NCBI RefSeq assembly: GCF_001038425.2 | Contig: NZ_LDPV02000037.1 | Span: forward strand, 1 to 43,773 | DNA length: 43,773 nt | Direction: 5' to 3' | From: Ornithinibacillus contaminans | GTDB taxonomy: Bacteria > Bacillota > Bacilli > Bacillales > Amphibacillaceae | Part shown: positions 1-7,591 of the stretch, piece by piece | Numbering within the stretch: the first letter of the stretch is position 1 | Layout of the letters: each line of letters starts with the position of its first letter | The notes under the pieces: generated by a model | The model's input: the letters and a program-made list of their open reading frames with translations, nothing else | Told to the model about the DNA's origin: nothing | Databases searched by the model: none | Position numbers and translations under genes: made by a program

Positions 1-531
1 ACCTATAAGCCACATAAACCGCAACATATAGCTGAAAATGTTTTAAATAGAAAATTCCAAGCCGACTATAACGCGATGGAAGTATTATTAACAGATGTCA
101 CTGAATTCAAGTACGGAGTTCATTCGAAAGCATATTTAAGTGCCATCTTGGATTATGGTGAAAATAAAATTGTAGCCTATAAATTATCACGACATAATAA
201 CAATGCCTTAGTACGTGATACGGTCACTCAGATTAAAGATACGATTATTCCAATGAAGACATTATTTCATAGTGATCGTGGCTTTCAATACACCTCCCAT
301 GGATTTAAAAACTTTGTGGAAGAACACAAAATTATCCAGAGCATGTCACGTGTTGGTAGATGTATTGATAACGGTCCAATGGAGAATTTTTGGGGGATCA
401 TCAAGGAAGAGATGTATCGATTAACCACTTATAACACATTTGAAGAATTAGAAAAAGATATTGAGGCTTATATTGAATTTTATAATACAAAGCGCGTGAC
501 GTTGAAGATGGGGCTAAGAATTCCAGCATAA
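1..531 (+). CDS. IS3-family transposase (OrfB, DDE domain), 5' end outside window
   Basis: The reading frame is open from base 1, so this is the C-terminal 176 codons of a longer gene. It is the rve-type DDE integrase core of IS3/IS150-group OrfB, which cuts and joins insertion-sequence ends. Visible landmarks are the first catalytic Asp in LLTDVTEF, the second Asp in HSDRGFQYTS, and the catalytic Glu in GPMENFWGIIKEE, with the usual spacing to YNTKR near the end. The C-terminus is slightly short compared with many relatives, which continue after the KMGL segment, but it stops cleanly in front of an IS end. Nothing indicates inactivation in the visible part. Confidence 0.9.
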   Translation, partial: TYKPHKPQHIAENVLNRKFQADYNAMEVLLTDVTEFKYGVHSKAYLSAILDYGENKIVAYKLSRHNNNALVRDTVTQIKDTIIPMKTLFHSDRGFQYTSHGFKNFVEEHKIIQSMSRVGRCIDNGPMENFWGIIKEEMYRLTTYNTFEELEKDIEAYIEFYNTKRVTLKMGLRIPA

Positions 532-608
532 GAAAAGCCATGCATGGAATTCATACATGGCACAAAAAATTTGTTTTTTTACCTGTCTACTTGACAGGGG
601 GCAGTTCA
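1..608 (+). mobile_element. Right part of an IS3-family insertion sequence
   Basis: The transposase frame is followed by an imperfect hairpin at 537-561 and then by a terminal segment at about 580-608. Read inward on the minus strand, this segment begins TGAACTGCCCCCTGTCAAG, the typical IS3/IS150 right inverted repeat. The left end and OrfA lie outside the window. The end falls only about 8 bases from the stop codon of the convergent inositol-phosphatase gene (617), so the element sits immediately behind that gene without disrupting its coding part. Confidence 0.75.
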
Positions 609-616
609 AGCTTGAG

Positions 617-1429
617 TCACTTTCTTCCTTTTTGTATAAATTCTGCTACAATACGCTGATGAATATCCGGATGACATGTCAATACAGGATTTTTATCAAC
701 CATATTTAATTGGTTGCCATCAATATCTGTTGTAATACCTCCAACTTCATTAACTAGAATTATACCTGCTGCTATATCCCATGGCGCTAAACTCATCGTT
801 ATGTAAGCTTCTACTATCCCCTCTGCCACATACGCAAATTCTAATGCAGCAGATCCATATGTTCTTGTACCACGTACGGTCTTCACAAGAGACTGCATAG
901 ACTGTTCCTGAACCAAACGGTTTTGGCATAACCATAAATGATTTAAGCCAATGACCGACTCTTCTAAGACTTGTCCCTTTTTAAGGGGGGCTAATTTAAC
1001 CTCATCACGGAATGCTCCCTCTCCCCTTTTTGCATGATAAAGGATATCATCCATCACATTATAAATTAACCCTATTTCGCCGATACCATTATGATAAATA
1101 CCAATAGAAATAGCAAAGTTTCGTTTTTGTTGTACAAAATTCATCGTACCGTCAATAGGATCTATAATCCAGACTATACCATCTAATGACCGAATATCAT
1201 CTCCAAATCCTTCTTCAGATAATAAAAGATGATCTGGATAAGTTGTCTTAATTTTTTCCACAAAATATTTTTCGGTATTTTTATCCATGGAAGTAACGAG
1301 ATCATTTGGATTGGATTTCGTCGATACGTCAAGTGGATCATTTATTTTATTGCGAATCGTACTACCCGCTTCTAAGATCCAATTCCTTGCCTGCTGGTAT
1401 AATTCATCACGTAGTAATTTATCCATCAT
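617..1429 (-). CDS. suhB: Inositol monophosphatase family protein (YktC/SuhB type)
   Basis: This 270-residue Mg2+-dependent sugar or inositol phosphate phosphatase has all family metal ligands: a Glu pair in LLLSEEGFGDD (about residue 72), DPIDGT (90-95), and WDIAAG near residue 218. Family members hydrolyse myo-inositol-1-phosphate; some also act on NADP or fructose-1,6-bisphosphate, so the substrate here is unproven. The ATGATG start lies 6 bases after GGAGG. In B. subtilis yktC sits beside yktB and ykzI, and the same neighbours occur here, which supports orthology. An IS element ends just past the stop codon and may have replaced the natural terminator. Confidence 0.92.
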   Translation of the reverse strand: MMDKLLRDELYQQARNWILEAGSTIRNKINDPLDVSTKSNPNDLVTSMDKNTEKYFVEKIKTTYPDHLLLSEEGFGDDIRSLDGIVWIIDPIDGTMNFVQQKRNFAISIGIYHNGIGEIGLIYNVMDDILYHAKRGEGAFRDEVKLAPLKKGQVLEESVIGLNHLWLCQNRLVQEQSMQSLVKTVRGTRTYGSAALEFAYVAEGIVEAYITMSLAPWDIAAGIILVNEVGGITTDIDGNQLNMVDKNPVLTCHPDIHQRIVAEFIQKGRK

Positions 1430-1573
1430 AAAGCCTCCATTACAATCTGATTACTACAATAGTATCAGATTGTACCATACCCGTCATATATTATGAAATT
1501 TTCGTTATGTACAAAAAAATCCCCCAAAGGAACTCCTTACTTACAGTAGGATCCCAATTGAGGTAGTGAACTA

Positions 1574-1771
1574 TTAATCCAATAAATCAAGTAGTTGCTT
1601 GCGTAATTGCTTTAGTTTTTGCTTCGATTTAATCATTTGTACGTTATCTTCGACTTGCATGGCATCATATAACGTTAATAATTCATAATCAATTTCCAAA
1701 CGAATGACTGGTAGTCGTTCTTTTTCTTCTTGCTTTCTTACTTCCTCAAGTATATATTTCAACCGTTCCAC
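1574..1771 (-). CDS. Small conserved charged protein (YkzI-like by position)
   Basis: This protein of about 62-65 residues is rich in Lys, Glu and Leu and is predicted mostly helical, with no membrane segment. It lies between the yktB and yktC homologues, where B. subtilis carries the small gene ykzI, so a YkzI relation is inferred mainly from position. The listed GTG start has AAAGGG only one base upstream. A TTG three codons inside (1762) has the same ribosome site at 10 bases and may be the true start, giving 62 residues. No function is assigned. Confidence 0.65.
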   Translation of the reverse strand: MERLKYILEEVRKQEEKERLPVIRLEIDYELLTLYDAMQVEDNVQMIKSKQKLKQLRKQLLDLLD

Positions 1772-1989
1772 ACCCTTTCATACAAGCTAAATCATGATAA
1801 GCGGATAGAAATACGAATTATTTCAAGTATTAGTGTTACTATATTTTCTCTCGTTTTCTTTATATATATGAGCTTTTTATCAATTTCGTTCGCTTTTGTT
1901 GTTAGATGGTTAAGGGATATGGCTTGACTTGTTTAAATTAATTTGTTCATAATAATTACTATAATCTATAGATTAACAGAAGGGTTGAT

Positions 1990-2613
1990 ATGCACATGAG
2001 TAATATAGGTTTCGTACAAAAAGATTTCGACGTATTTCAAATAGATGGATTAGAAGCAAGAATGGAAGCGATTCAAACACGAATTCAGCCAAAGTTTCGG
2101 GAGATTGGTCAGGAACTAGTTGACTACCTATCCAGTCAGTTAGGAAATGAAGTATATTTGCATATTGCAAAGCATGCCAGAAGAACGGTAAATCCTCCAA
2201 ACGATACATGGTTAGCAATCGCTCATGATAAGCGTGGTTATAAGAAGCACCCACATTTTCAAGTCGGATTATTCGATGACCACCTCTTTATTTGGCTGGC
2301 ATGTATTTATGAATTAGACCACAAAAGTGACATTGCCAAAAGATTTCTTTCAAACTATACGAAGTTAAAACAATTACCAAGTGATTTTGTCATTTCCATG
2401 GATCATATGAAAAAGGACGCAATCTCCATTAGCGAATTAGAAAAAGGACATGTAGAACGTTTCCGCGATGTTAAAAAAGCTGAATTCCTAATTGGAAAAC
2501 AACTCTCTCCTAGTGATTCTGTCGTTAGTAATGGCGATTCATTAGTGAAAACAATTAAAACAACCTATGATGCGCTAATACCATTTTATCAAATGGCCTT
2601 ACAAGCTAAATAA
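1990..2613 (+). CDS. yktB: YktB, UPF0637 (DUF1054) family protein
   Basis: This 207-residue soluble protein contains the characteristic UPF0637 blocks, with conserved segments around HIAKHARRTVNPPNDTW and the following HPHFQVGLFDDHLFIW. The biochemical role of the family is unknown; it is common in Bacillaceae. AGAAGGG lies 5 bases before this ATG and 11 before a second ATG at 1996, so either start is possible. The gene is transcribed opposite to its neighbours and shares a bidirectional terminator (2680-2720) with yktA. Confidence 0.9.
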   Translation: MHMSNIGFVQKDFDVFQIDGLEARMEAIQTRIQPKFREIGQELVDYLSSQLGNEVYLHIAKHARRTVNPPNDTWLAIAHDKRGYKKHPHFQVGLFDDHLFIWLACIYELDHKSDIAKRFLSNYTKLKQLPSDFVISMDHMKKDAISISELEKGHVERFRDVKKAEFLIGKQLSPSDSVVSNGDSLVKTIKTTYDALIPFYQMALQAK

Positions 2614-2679
2614 ACGAAACAGCGACAACGTAAGAATCGATAAACAGATACCTTTCCTGTGTTTGAAATAACTACAAAC

Positions 2680-2720
2680 AAAATCCCGAAATAGGTCCAT
2701 ACACTAATTTTCGGGATTTT
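2680..2720. terminator. Bidirectional intrinsic terminator between yktB and yktA
   Basis: A 12-bp perfect stem (AAAATCCCGAAA / TTTCGGGATTTT) surrounds a 17-base loop. It has T-runs on both strands and lies between two convergent genes. Confidence 0.85.
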
Positions 2721-2752
2721 ATCTTTCCATAAATACTATTTCTGTCAACCAC

Positions 2753-3022
2753 TTACTTCATTTTCACTATCGATTTATCTGATTCTTTCGCTTGTTTTAG
2801 CACATGAAAACTTGAATAACCCGAATCCTTCTCAAATTCAGCAAAGTATTTTTTTTCCTCGCTTTTAGACGGTACTATATGCTTGAACTTTCGGTAGCCT
2901 GCCAGTAATATATCCCGGTCAATTCCTTTTTCATATGCCTTCTCGATCAACGAAAAAAATTGAACGACATCAATAATTTCCTGTTTGCTCCAACTAGTAT
3001 CAAAAGGGTAATGGTAATTCAT
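2753..3022 (-). CDS. yktA: YktA, UPF0223 family protein
   Basis: This 89-residue helical protein matches the UPF0223 family: the N-terminal [16 protein letters not shown] segment, the central [15 protein letters not shown], and the C-terminal [12 protein letters not shown]. The function is unknown. It is translated from an ATG 8 bases after AGAGGTGG. That ribosome site overlaps the stop codon of the upstream nitronate monooxygenase gene (14-base gap), so the two are co-transcribed. In B. subtilis yktA is next to yktB, as here. Confidence 0.9.
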   Translation of the reverse strand: MNYHYPFDTSWSKQEIIDVVQFFSLIEKAYEKGIDRDILLAGYRKFKHIVPSKSEEKKYFAEFEKDSGYSSFHVLKQAKESDKSIVKMK

Positions 3023-3036
3023 CCCTTAATCCACCT

Positions 3037-3993
3037 CTATTTCCATTTGTTTTTAATTGCTTCCGCTTCTTGTATTATACCATCCATTAATTCTTGAACG
3101 GAAGGAATCGAAGTAATGCTTGCTACTCCCTGACCCGCCCAGCCAAAGCCTTCCGCTATCTTTCCGTTGTGAATATAATTCCTATTCGCTTGCCCACTTA
3201 TGTACGACTTCAACCCATCATAGCCTACTTCCTTAGATTCTAATGCCAATATTTGATCTGTCCATTCATTGCGTAACGCTCGTCCAGGTGTTCCTAGAGA
3301 ACGTTTAATAACAACTGTCGCATGTTCATCGGCATTTAGAATAGCTTGTTTATACACCGGGTGGGCGTCCACACATTCCTTGGTTGCGATAAATCGTGTT
3401 CCCATTTCTACACCTTCTGCGCCAAGTGCTAATGCAGCCATTAGGCCTCTTCCGTCGACAATTCCTCCTGATGCCACTACTGGCACAGACACACTATCCA
3501 CCACTTGCGGAGTTAAAACCATTGTTCCAGTATCAGCTCTCCCTAGATGGCCGCCACCCTCTTGCCCAACGACAATTACCGCATCAGCACCTAGTTCCTC
3601 TGCTTTTTGTGCTTGACGTTTTGCGGCAACTAAAACCAACGTTTTAATTTCATGACCTTTGACCATATCGATTACGCCTTTGGGATTTCCACCTGTAACG
3701 GATAAGACCGGAACACTCTCCTCGATTGCTACTTCAACCATCTGTTCATAGGGTCGGCCATGTTGACCGATAGCAAAATTTACACCGAATGGTTTATCGG
3801 TAAGTTCTCGCACTCGTCTTATTTGATTTCGTAAGGCCTCCGGACCTTCCAAGCTCATCGCAGTAATTTGGCCCAAAGCACCTGCATTTGAGACGGCGGC
3901 GGCTAAATCAGCATAAGCCAAATAAGCAAGACCTCCTTGTATTATTGGATATTCGATAGCAAGTAATTCTGTTAATTTCGTTTTCCAGACCAT
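3037..3993 (-). CDS. Nitronate monooxygenase / FabK-like FMN enzyme
   Basis: This 318-residue TIM-barrel flavoprotein belongs to the 2-nitropropane dioxygenase (NMO) family. Family landmarks are PIIQGGLAYLA at the N-terminus, the FMN/phosphate region QEGGGHLGR (about 150), PVVASGGIVDGRG, and GVEMGTRFIATKE. Relatives oxidise nitronates such as propionate 3-nitronate, and some act as enoyl-ACP reductase II (FabK); sequence reading alone cannot separate these. The His in the GGGHxG motif is present, as in true NMOs. A strong GGAGGAGAAAGT ribosome site precedes the ATG. It is first in a two-gene unit with yktA. Confidence 0.88.
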   Translation of the reverse strand: MVWKTKLTELLAIEYPIIQGGLAYLAYADLAAAVSNAGALGQITAMSLEGPEALRNQIRRVRELTDKPFGVNFAIGQHGRPYEQMVEVAIEESVPVLSVTGGNPKGVIDMVKGHEIKTLVLVAAKRQAQKAEELGADAVIVVGQEGGGHLGRADTGTMVLTPQVVDSVSVPVVASGGIVDGRGLMAALALGAEGVEMGTRFIATKECVDAHPVYKQAILNADEHATVVIKRSLGTPGRALRNEWTDQILALESKEVGYDGLKSYISGQANRNYIHNGKIAEGFGWAGQGVASITSIPSVQELMDGIIQEAEAIKNKWK

Positions 3994-4057
3994 ACTTTCT
4001 CCTCCAATTGAAACGTATATATCTTTATCCTATCACGTTCAAGGAAATGTACCCAAG

Positions 4058-4088
4058 AAAAAAAGCTGCATCACCATGCAACTTTTTT
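4058..4088 (-). terminator. Terminator of the SR1-like RNA
   Basis: On the minus strand, AAAGTTGCAT and ATGCAGCTTT flank a 4-base loop and are followed by seven U. One pair is G-U in the minus-strand RNA but C-A on the plus strand, so the hairpin is built for minus-strand transcription. Confidence 0.8.
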
Positions 4089-4124
4089 AGTGTTAAATTA
4101 TTCCGCTTTTTCTATCTTAACATG

Positions 4125-4238
4125 TTACTTCTTCGTACCGGCTTTACAAGTAGGACATGTTCCATACAGAACAACTACCTTGTTATTTTCATAATGGTCA
4201 ATGATTTGTTGGCACTGCTGACAAACAATGGTTCCCAT
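4125..4238 (-). CDS. sr1P: SR1P peptide, GapA-binding (37 aa)
   Basis: This 37-codon frame begins MGTIVCQQCQQIIDH and ends with LYGTCPTCKAGTKK, and carries two CxxC pairs. It matches my memory of B. subtilis SR1P (39 residues, beginning MGTIVCQ with an IDH segment and a C-terminal CxxC), which binds glyceraldehyde-3-phosphate dehydrogenase GapA and stabilises the gapA operon mRNA. The paired cysteines suggest a zinc knuckle. GGGAG lies 8 bases before the ATG. Identification rests on peptide similarity, an adjoining terminator, a CcpN-like operator and nearness to pdh. Confidence 0.85.
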   Translation of the reverse strand: MGTIVCQQCQQIIDHYENNKVVVLYGTCPTCKAGTKK

Positions 4239-4264
4239 TTGTTCATCTCCCTTAACACATTAAT

Positions 4265-4298
4265 GGTATAACATATTTATTATATAGTATGTTATATA
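4265..4298 (-). promoter_or_regulatory. Promoter and CcpN-like operator of the SR1-like RNA
   Basis: A perfect 9-bp inverted repeat (TATAACATA / TATGTTATA; arms 4267-4275 and 4288-4296) flanks a 12-base spacer. That spacer contains the minus-strand -10 box TATAAT (4284-4279). The plus-strand arm TATGTTATATA (4288-4298) fits the CcpN consensus TRTGHYATAYW as I recall it; the other arm misses only the last base. CcpN represses SR1 in B. subtilis under glycolytic conditions. The -35 region is A-rich and weak. Confidence 0.65.
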
Positions 4299-4355
4299 TT
4301 ATTTTTTTACCACTATTAGAATAACACATTGATGTAAAGCCCCATTTTTCACATT

Positions 4356-5195
4356 TTATTTTTCTGTTTTAATTTGATGGGGATTCAATATTTCATATCC
4401 TTGTTCACGTAATCCAATTACAATATCGCGTAGCCCTTGTGCTGTCCACTCTCGATCATGCATTAATAAATTTGAGCCATTTCCTAAATAAGGACTTGTT
4501 AACATGATGTCGACAATTGCTTCCTTCGTACGATAGTCTGTTTCCCAGTCATAGCCATAGGACCAATTCATCAATACCATATTCTCCTCTTTAGCAATTT
4601 GCTTCGTGTAGTCCGTGTTCGCACCATTTGGAGCTCTAAAAAACGCTGGACGGGTACCAATTATTTGCTCGACCGTATCATTCAATTGAATAATTTCATC
4701 CTTTTGTTCTTGTTCTGTAAGATTCGGAAGGTATGGATGGGAATAGGTATGATTTCCAATTAGAAAACCCATTTCATAAATTTGCTTTAATACCTTCTGT
4801 TCCTCTGGTGTATCAAGAAAGTGCCCATTCACAAAGAAAATTGCTCCTGCATCTAATTCGGATAAAGTCTGCGCCATTTCTAATGCATGTTTATCTGGTG
4901 CATCGTCAATCGTTAGTAATACTACCTTTTCATTTGTGCCTTCTTCCAATGGAACGATAGACCAATTTTCGGAAACCTGGTACTTAGGAGCTTCTTGCTC
5001 CTCTGTTTCTTCTTTTAATTCGTCTGTGTCGGAATTATTTTCTGGCGTAGAACCTTCTGCTTCATCTGTGGATTCACTTTTTTGCTCTTCTGTATCTATC
5101 GAGCCTTTTTGTGTGTCATCCGGTTGTTCCGAAGTATTGCATGCAACTAAAGACAGCATGAAAAACAGCGAAATCAATGGTAATAGTAACTTCAT
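4356..5195 (-). CDS. Polysaccharide deacetylase lipoprotein (NodB domain)
   Basis: This 279-residue lipoprotein has a type II signal peptide with lipobox LVAC (Cys19), then an acidic linker rich in Glu, Ser and Thr (about 22-75), then a NodB homology domain (about 85-275). The domain shows the motif-1 Asp pair in LLTIDDAP, the metal-binding HTYSHP, the RAPNG motif and LLMHD near the end. Such carbohydrate esterase 4 enzymes remove acetyl groups from peptidoglycan or other cell-surface glycans outside the membrane. The substrate is not determinable here. AGGAGGGG precedes the ATG by 7 bases. It appears to be a single-gene unit. Confidence 0.9.
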   Translation of the reverse strand: MKLLLPLISLFFMLSLVACNTSEQPDDTQKGSIDTEEQKSESTDEAEGSTPENNSDTDELKEETEEQEAPKYQVSENWSIVPLEEGTNEKVVLLTIDDAPDKHALEMAQTLSELDAGAIFFVNGHFLDTPEEQKVLKQIYEMGFLIGNHTYSHPYLPNLTEQEQKDEIIQLNDTVEQIIGTRPAFFRAPNGANTDYTKQIAKEENMVLMNWSYGYDWETDYRTKEAIVDIMLTSPYLGNGSNLLMHDREWTAQGLRDIVIGLREQGYEILNPHQIKTEK

Positions 5196-5414
5196 GCCTT
5201 TCCCCTCCTGATGTTATAAGACTTCTCTCCATTCAAGTGTAAAGGACGATGAAAAGGAAGACAACCACATTATTAGTAATTCCAAAAAAATGTGAAATAG
5301 TAATTAAAATAGTTGGTAATAGTAAGAACTGTACCCTGGAAATTTTCACTTGCTTAATCAGGAGTACGATGTACTTTTCACAGAATAATCTGTTACACGG
5401 AAAGGATCGAAACG

Positions 5415-6938
5415 ATGAATAAAGTTACCAATGTATTTTATATCTCTGTTATTGTTAGCATTTTATTTATAATTTGGGGGGTCATACCAGATAAGGTCCT
5501 ACCGAACGGAAATCTTGAGACAGTAACGAATTCGATTCAAAGCTTTATCGTAGATCGTTTTGGCTGGTTTTATTTGATTAGCGCAACGCTTTTCTTGATT
5601 TTTTCCCTATATCTAATCTTTTCTAAATACGGCGGTATTAAATTAGGGAGACCAAATGATAAACCGGAATATTCCTACATCACATGGTTTGCGATGTTGT
5701 TTAGTGCTGGAATGGGAATTGGATTAGTATTTTGGGGGGCTGCTGAGCCGCTTTCTCATTTCCATACCCCGCCTTATGGTGAGCCTGGTACAAGTGATGC
5801 AGCAAAGACAGCAATGCAATTCAGTTTCTTTCACTGGGGATTTCATCCTTGGGCTATATATGCGACGATTGCTTTAGCGCTAGCCTACTTTAAATTCCGA
5901 AAGCACTCTACTGGATTAGTTAGCGGTATACTCGTTCCGCTATTTGGTGAACGAGGAAAACATGTATGGGGTACACTTGTGGACTTTATAGTCGTATTTG
6001 CTACTGTTTTTGGTGTTGCGACCTCACTAGGGTTTGGTGCCATACAAATTAGTGGTGGATTAGCTTTTGTCTTTGGAATTGACCAAACCTTTTTGTTACA
6101 ACTAATTTTGATTATTATTGTTACCGTATTGTACATGTTATCCGCTTCAACTGGATTAAATAAGGGCATTAAATACTTAAGTAACTCCAATATTGTATTG
6201 GCAATTGCATTAATGCTATTTTTGCTATTTTTAGGACCAACAACATTCATATTAGATTTCTTTACGACTTCATTTGGAAACTATATTCAAAACTTACCAT
6301 CCATGAGCTTTCGTTTGACCCCATTTAACGAGGACAATACTGAATGGGTCAAAGGCTGGACAATCTTTTACTGGGCATGGTGGATAGCCTGGGCACCATT
6401 TGTTGGTACTTTTATCGCACGAGTATCACGCGGGAGAACTATCCGCGAATTTGTTTTAGGGGTATTATTAGTACCTACTATTTTTGGTGCTTTATGGTTT
6501 TCTGTTTTTGGTGGATCTGCCATTCATTTAGAGTATTTTGGTGGCAAGGATATAATTAGTTATGTTAATAATTCCGGAGAAGAGACTGCTTTATTTGCTG
6601 TCCTGGAAAATTTCCCATTAGGTGCTGTCATGTCGGTTATTGGTATTCTATTAATTAGCACGTTTTTTATTACATCAGCTGATTCAGCAACCTTTGTATT
6701 AGGAATGCAGACTACGGGAGGAAGGTTAGAACCACCTAATTCCGTCAAATTAGTTTGGGGTATTATTCAATCTAGCGCAGCAGCAGTTTTGTTGTGGCAA
6801 GGCGGATTAAATGCATTGCAAACTGCATCAATTATCGCAGCATTTCCTTTTACAATTATCATGTTACTAGTTGTTCTATCTCTATTGAAATCCTTCAAGC
6901 AAGAGGTAAAGGAAATGGAACAACGTAGGAAAACCTAA
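5415..6938 (+). CDS. BCCT-family osmolyte transporter (OpuD/BetL type)
   Basis: This 507-residue, 12-helix Na+-coupled transporter belongs to the betaine/choline/carnitine family. Diagnostic segments are GMGIGLVFWGAAEPL (helix 3, substrate and Na+ site), FFHWGFHPWAIYA, and the signature-like run WTIFYWAWWIAWAPFVG with its Trp cluster. The length fits OpuD or BetL (about 505-515). Glycine betaine or a related compatible solute is the likely substrate; the exact one cannot be read off. AAAGGAT lies 8 bases before the ATG. It is monocistronic, with about 220 bases upstream in which no convincing promoter was found. Confidence 0.93.
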   Translation: MNKVTNVFYISVIVSILFIIWGVIPDKVLPNGNLETVTNSIQSFIVDRFGWFYLISATLFLIFSLYLIFSKYGGIKLGRPNDKPEYSYITWFAMLFSAGMGIGLVFWGAAEPLSHFHTPPYGEPGTSDAAKTAMQFSFFHWGFHPWAIYATIALALAYFKFRKHSTGLVSGILVPLFGERGKHVWGTLVDFIVVFATVFGVATSLGFGAIQISGGLAFVFGIDQTFLLQLILIIIVTVLYMLSASTGLNKGIKYLSNSNIVLAIALMLFLLFLGPTTFILDFFTTSFGNYIQNLPSMSFRLTPFNEDNTEWVKGWTIFYWAWWIAWAPFVGTFIARVSRGRTIREFVLGVLLVPTIFGALWFSVFGGSAIHLEYFGGKDIISYVNNSGEETALFAVLENFPLGAVMSVIGILLISTFFITSADSATFVLGMQTTGGRLEPPNSVKLVWGIIQSSAAAVLLWQGGLNALQTASIIAAFPFTIIMLLVVLSLLKSFKQEVKEMEQRRKT

Positions 6939-7072
6939 GCACTCGTTATTTTCCAAAATGATGTATTATGGTACAAATCCATTTCACTATGATAACAGTT
7001 TAGTAACAACCTCAAAACTACTGCTGTAATTTGGTAGAATAAGCATTAATACAATTCGTTATCCAGTAGGTG

Positions 7073-7441
7073 ATGGTTATTAAAAAATACTTCCTATACA
7101 GTAGTTTTTTGGTAGTAATTATAATGTGTAGTGGTTGTATCAATGAGCAAAAGGATGAAGTACAAATAATTTCATTTGAACAAAAAGATTATAAAATCAT
7201 GCTTTACACTTTAGAAAGTACCAATATGTATTTGAATCAAATACTTGAGTTAAAAGCAAAATATCCACAAGAGTTCCAAAATCCAACCATATCCAAAAAA
7301 ACGATCGATAGTGATACAGAAATGGATTCCACAACTTTTCCTATACTAATTGTCCAAGAAAATGGTACTACAATTAAAAAGCTGTCAGGAATTCAAACTA
7401 GTCAAGATATGGTAAAGCAACTAGAGGATTTAATCCAATAA
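7073..7441 (+). CDS. Small lipoprotein beside pdhD
   Basis: This lipoprotein of about 120 residues has a signal ending in lipobox CSGC, an acidic middle, and a C-terminal half (FPILIVQENGTTIKKLSG) that resembles the cis-Pro end of a thioredoxin fold but has no CxxC. B. subtilis carries the small lipoprotein gene slp at the same spot after pdhD; a relation is only positional. The start is odd. The strong AGGTGAT ribosome match overlaps the GTG (7070) and ATG (7073) candidates, and its spacing suits an ATT at 7079, which would give a classic signal beginning with KKYF. Confidence 0.7.
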   Translation: MVIKKYFLYSSFLVVIIMCSGCINEQKDEVQIISFEQKDYKIMLYTLESTNMYLNQILELKAKYPQEFQNPTISKKTIDSDTEMDSTTFPILIVQENGTTIKKLSGIQTSQDMVKQLEDLIQ

Positions 7442-7542
7442 CATAACGCAAAGCCCTGCGCTGCGATGAATGGACTCGACTGAGTTTTGCGACTACTAAA
7501 GTTACTCAGTTACTGCATGTTGTAGTTTCCTAAACATTAAAA

Positions 7543-7581
7543 AAAGCGATTAATGTATGGTAACCATACACTAATCGCTTT
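7543..7581. terminator. Terminator of the pdh operon, also usable from the plus strand
   Basis: An 18-bp stem (AAAGCGATTAATGTATGG pairing to 7564-7581 with one mismatch) has a TAA loop. A/T runs flank both sides, immediately after pdhD. Confidence 0.85.
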
Positions 7582-7591
7582 ATTTCTATTC

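Larger units (their letters stand above)
4058..4272 (-). ncRNA. SR1-like dual-function small RNA (approximate ends)
   Basis: A transcript starting just after a TATAAT (minus strand, 4284-4279) and ending at the terminator at 4058-4088 would be about 215 nt. B. subtilis SR1 is about 205 nt and, like this one, encodes the SR1P peptide near its 5' end and lies close to the pdh operon. SR1 also base-pairs with ahrC mRNA. The pairing region was not located here, so the antisense role is inference. The start site is estimated from the -10 box only. Confidence 0.65.

Noticed and set aside
1730-1927. 65-codon plus-strand frame with a membrane-like end
   Set aside because: It starts inside the antisense of the YkzI-like gene and has no ribosome site. 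The hydrophobic part reflects T-rich intergenic DNA.
4008-4271. 87-codon plus-strand frame over the SR1 region
   Set aside because: It is antisense to the SR1P peptide, terminator and operator, all of which are better supported on the minus strand.
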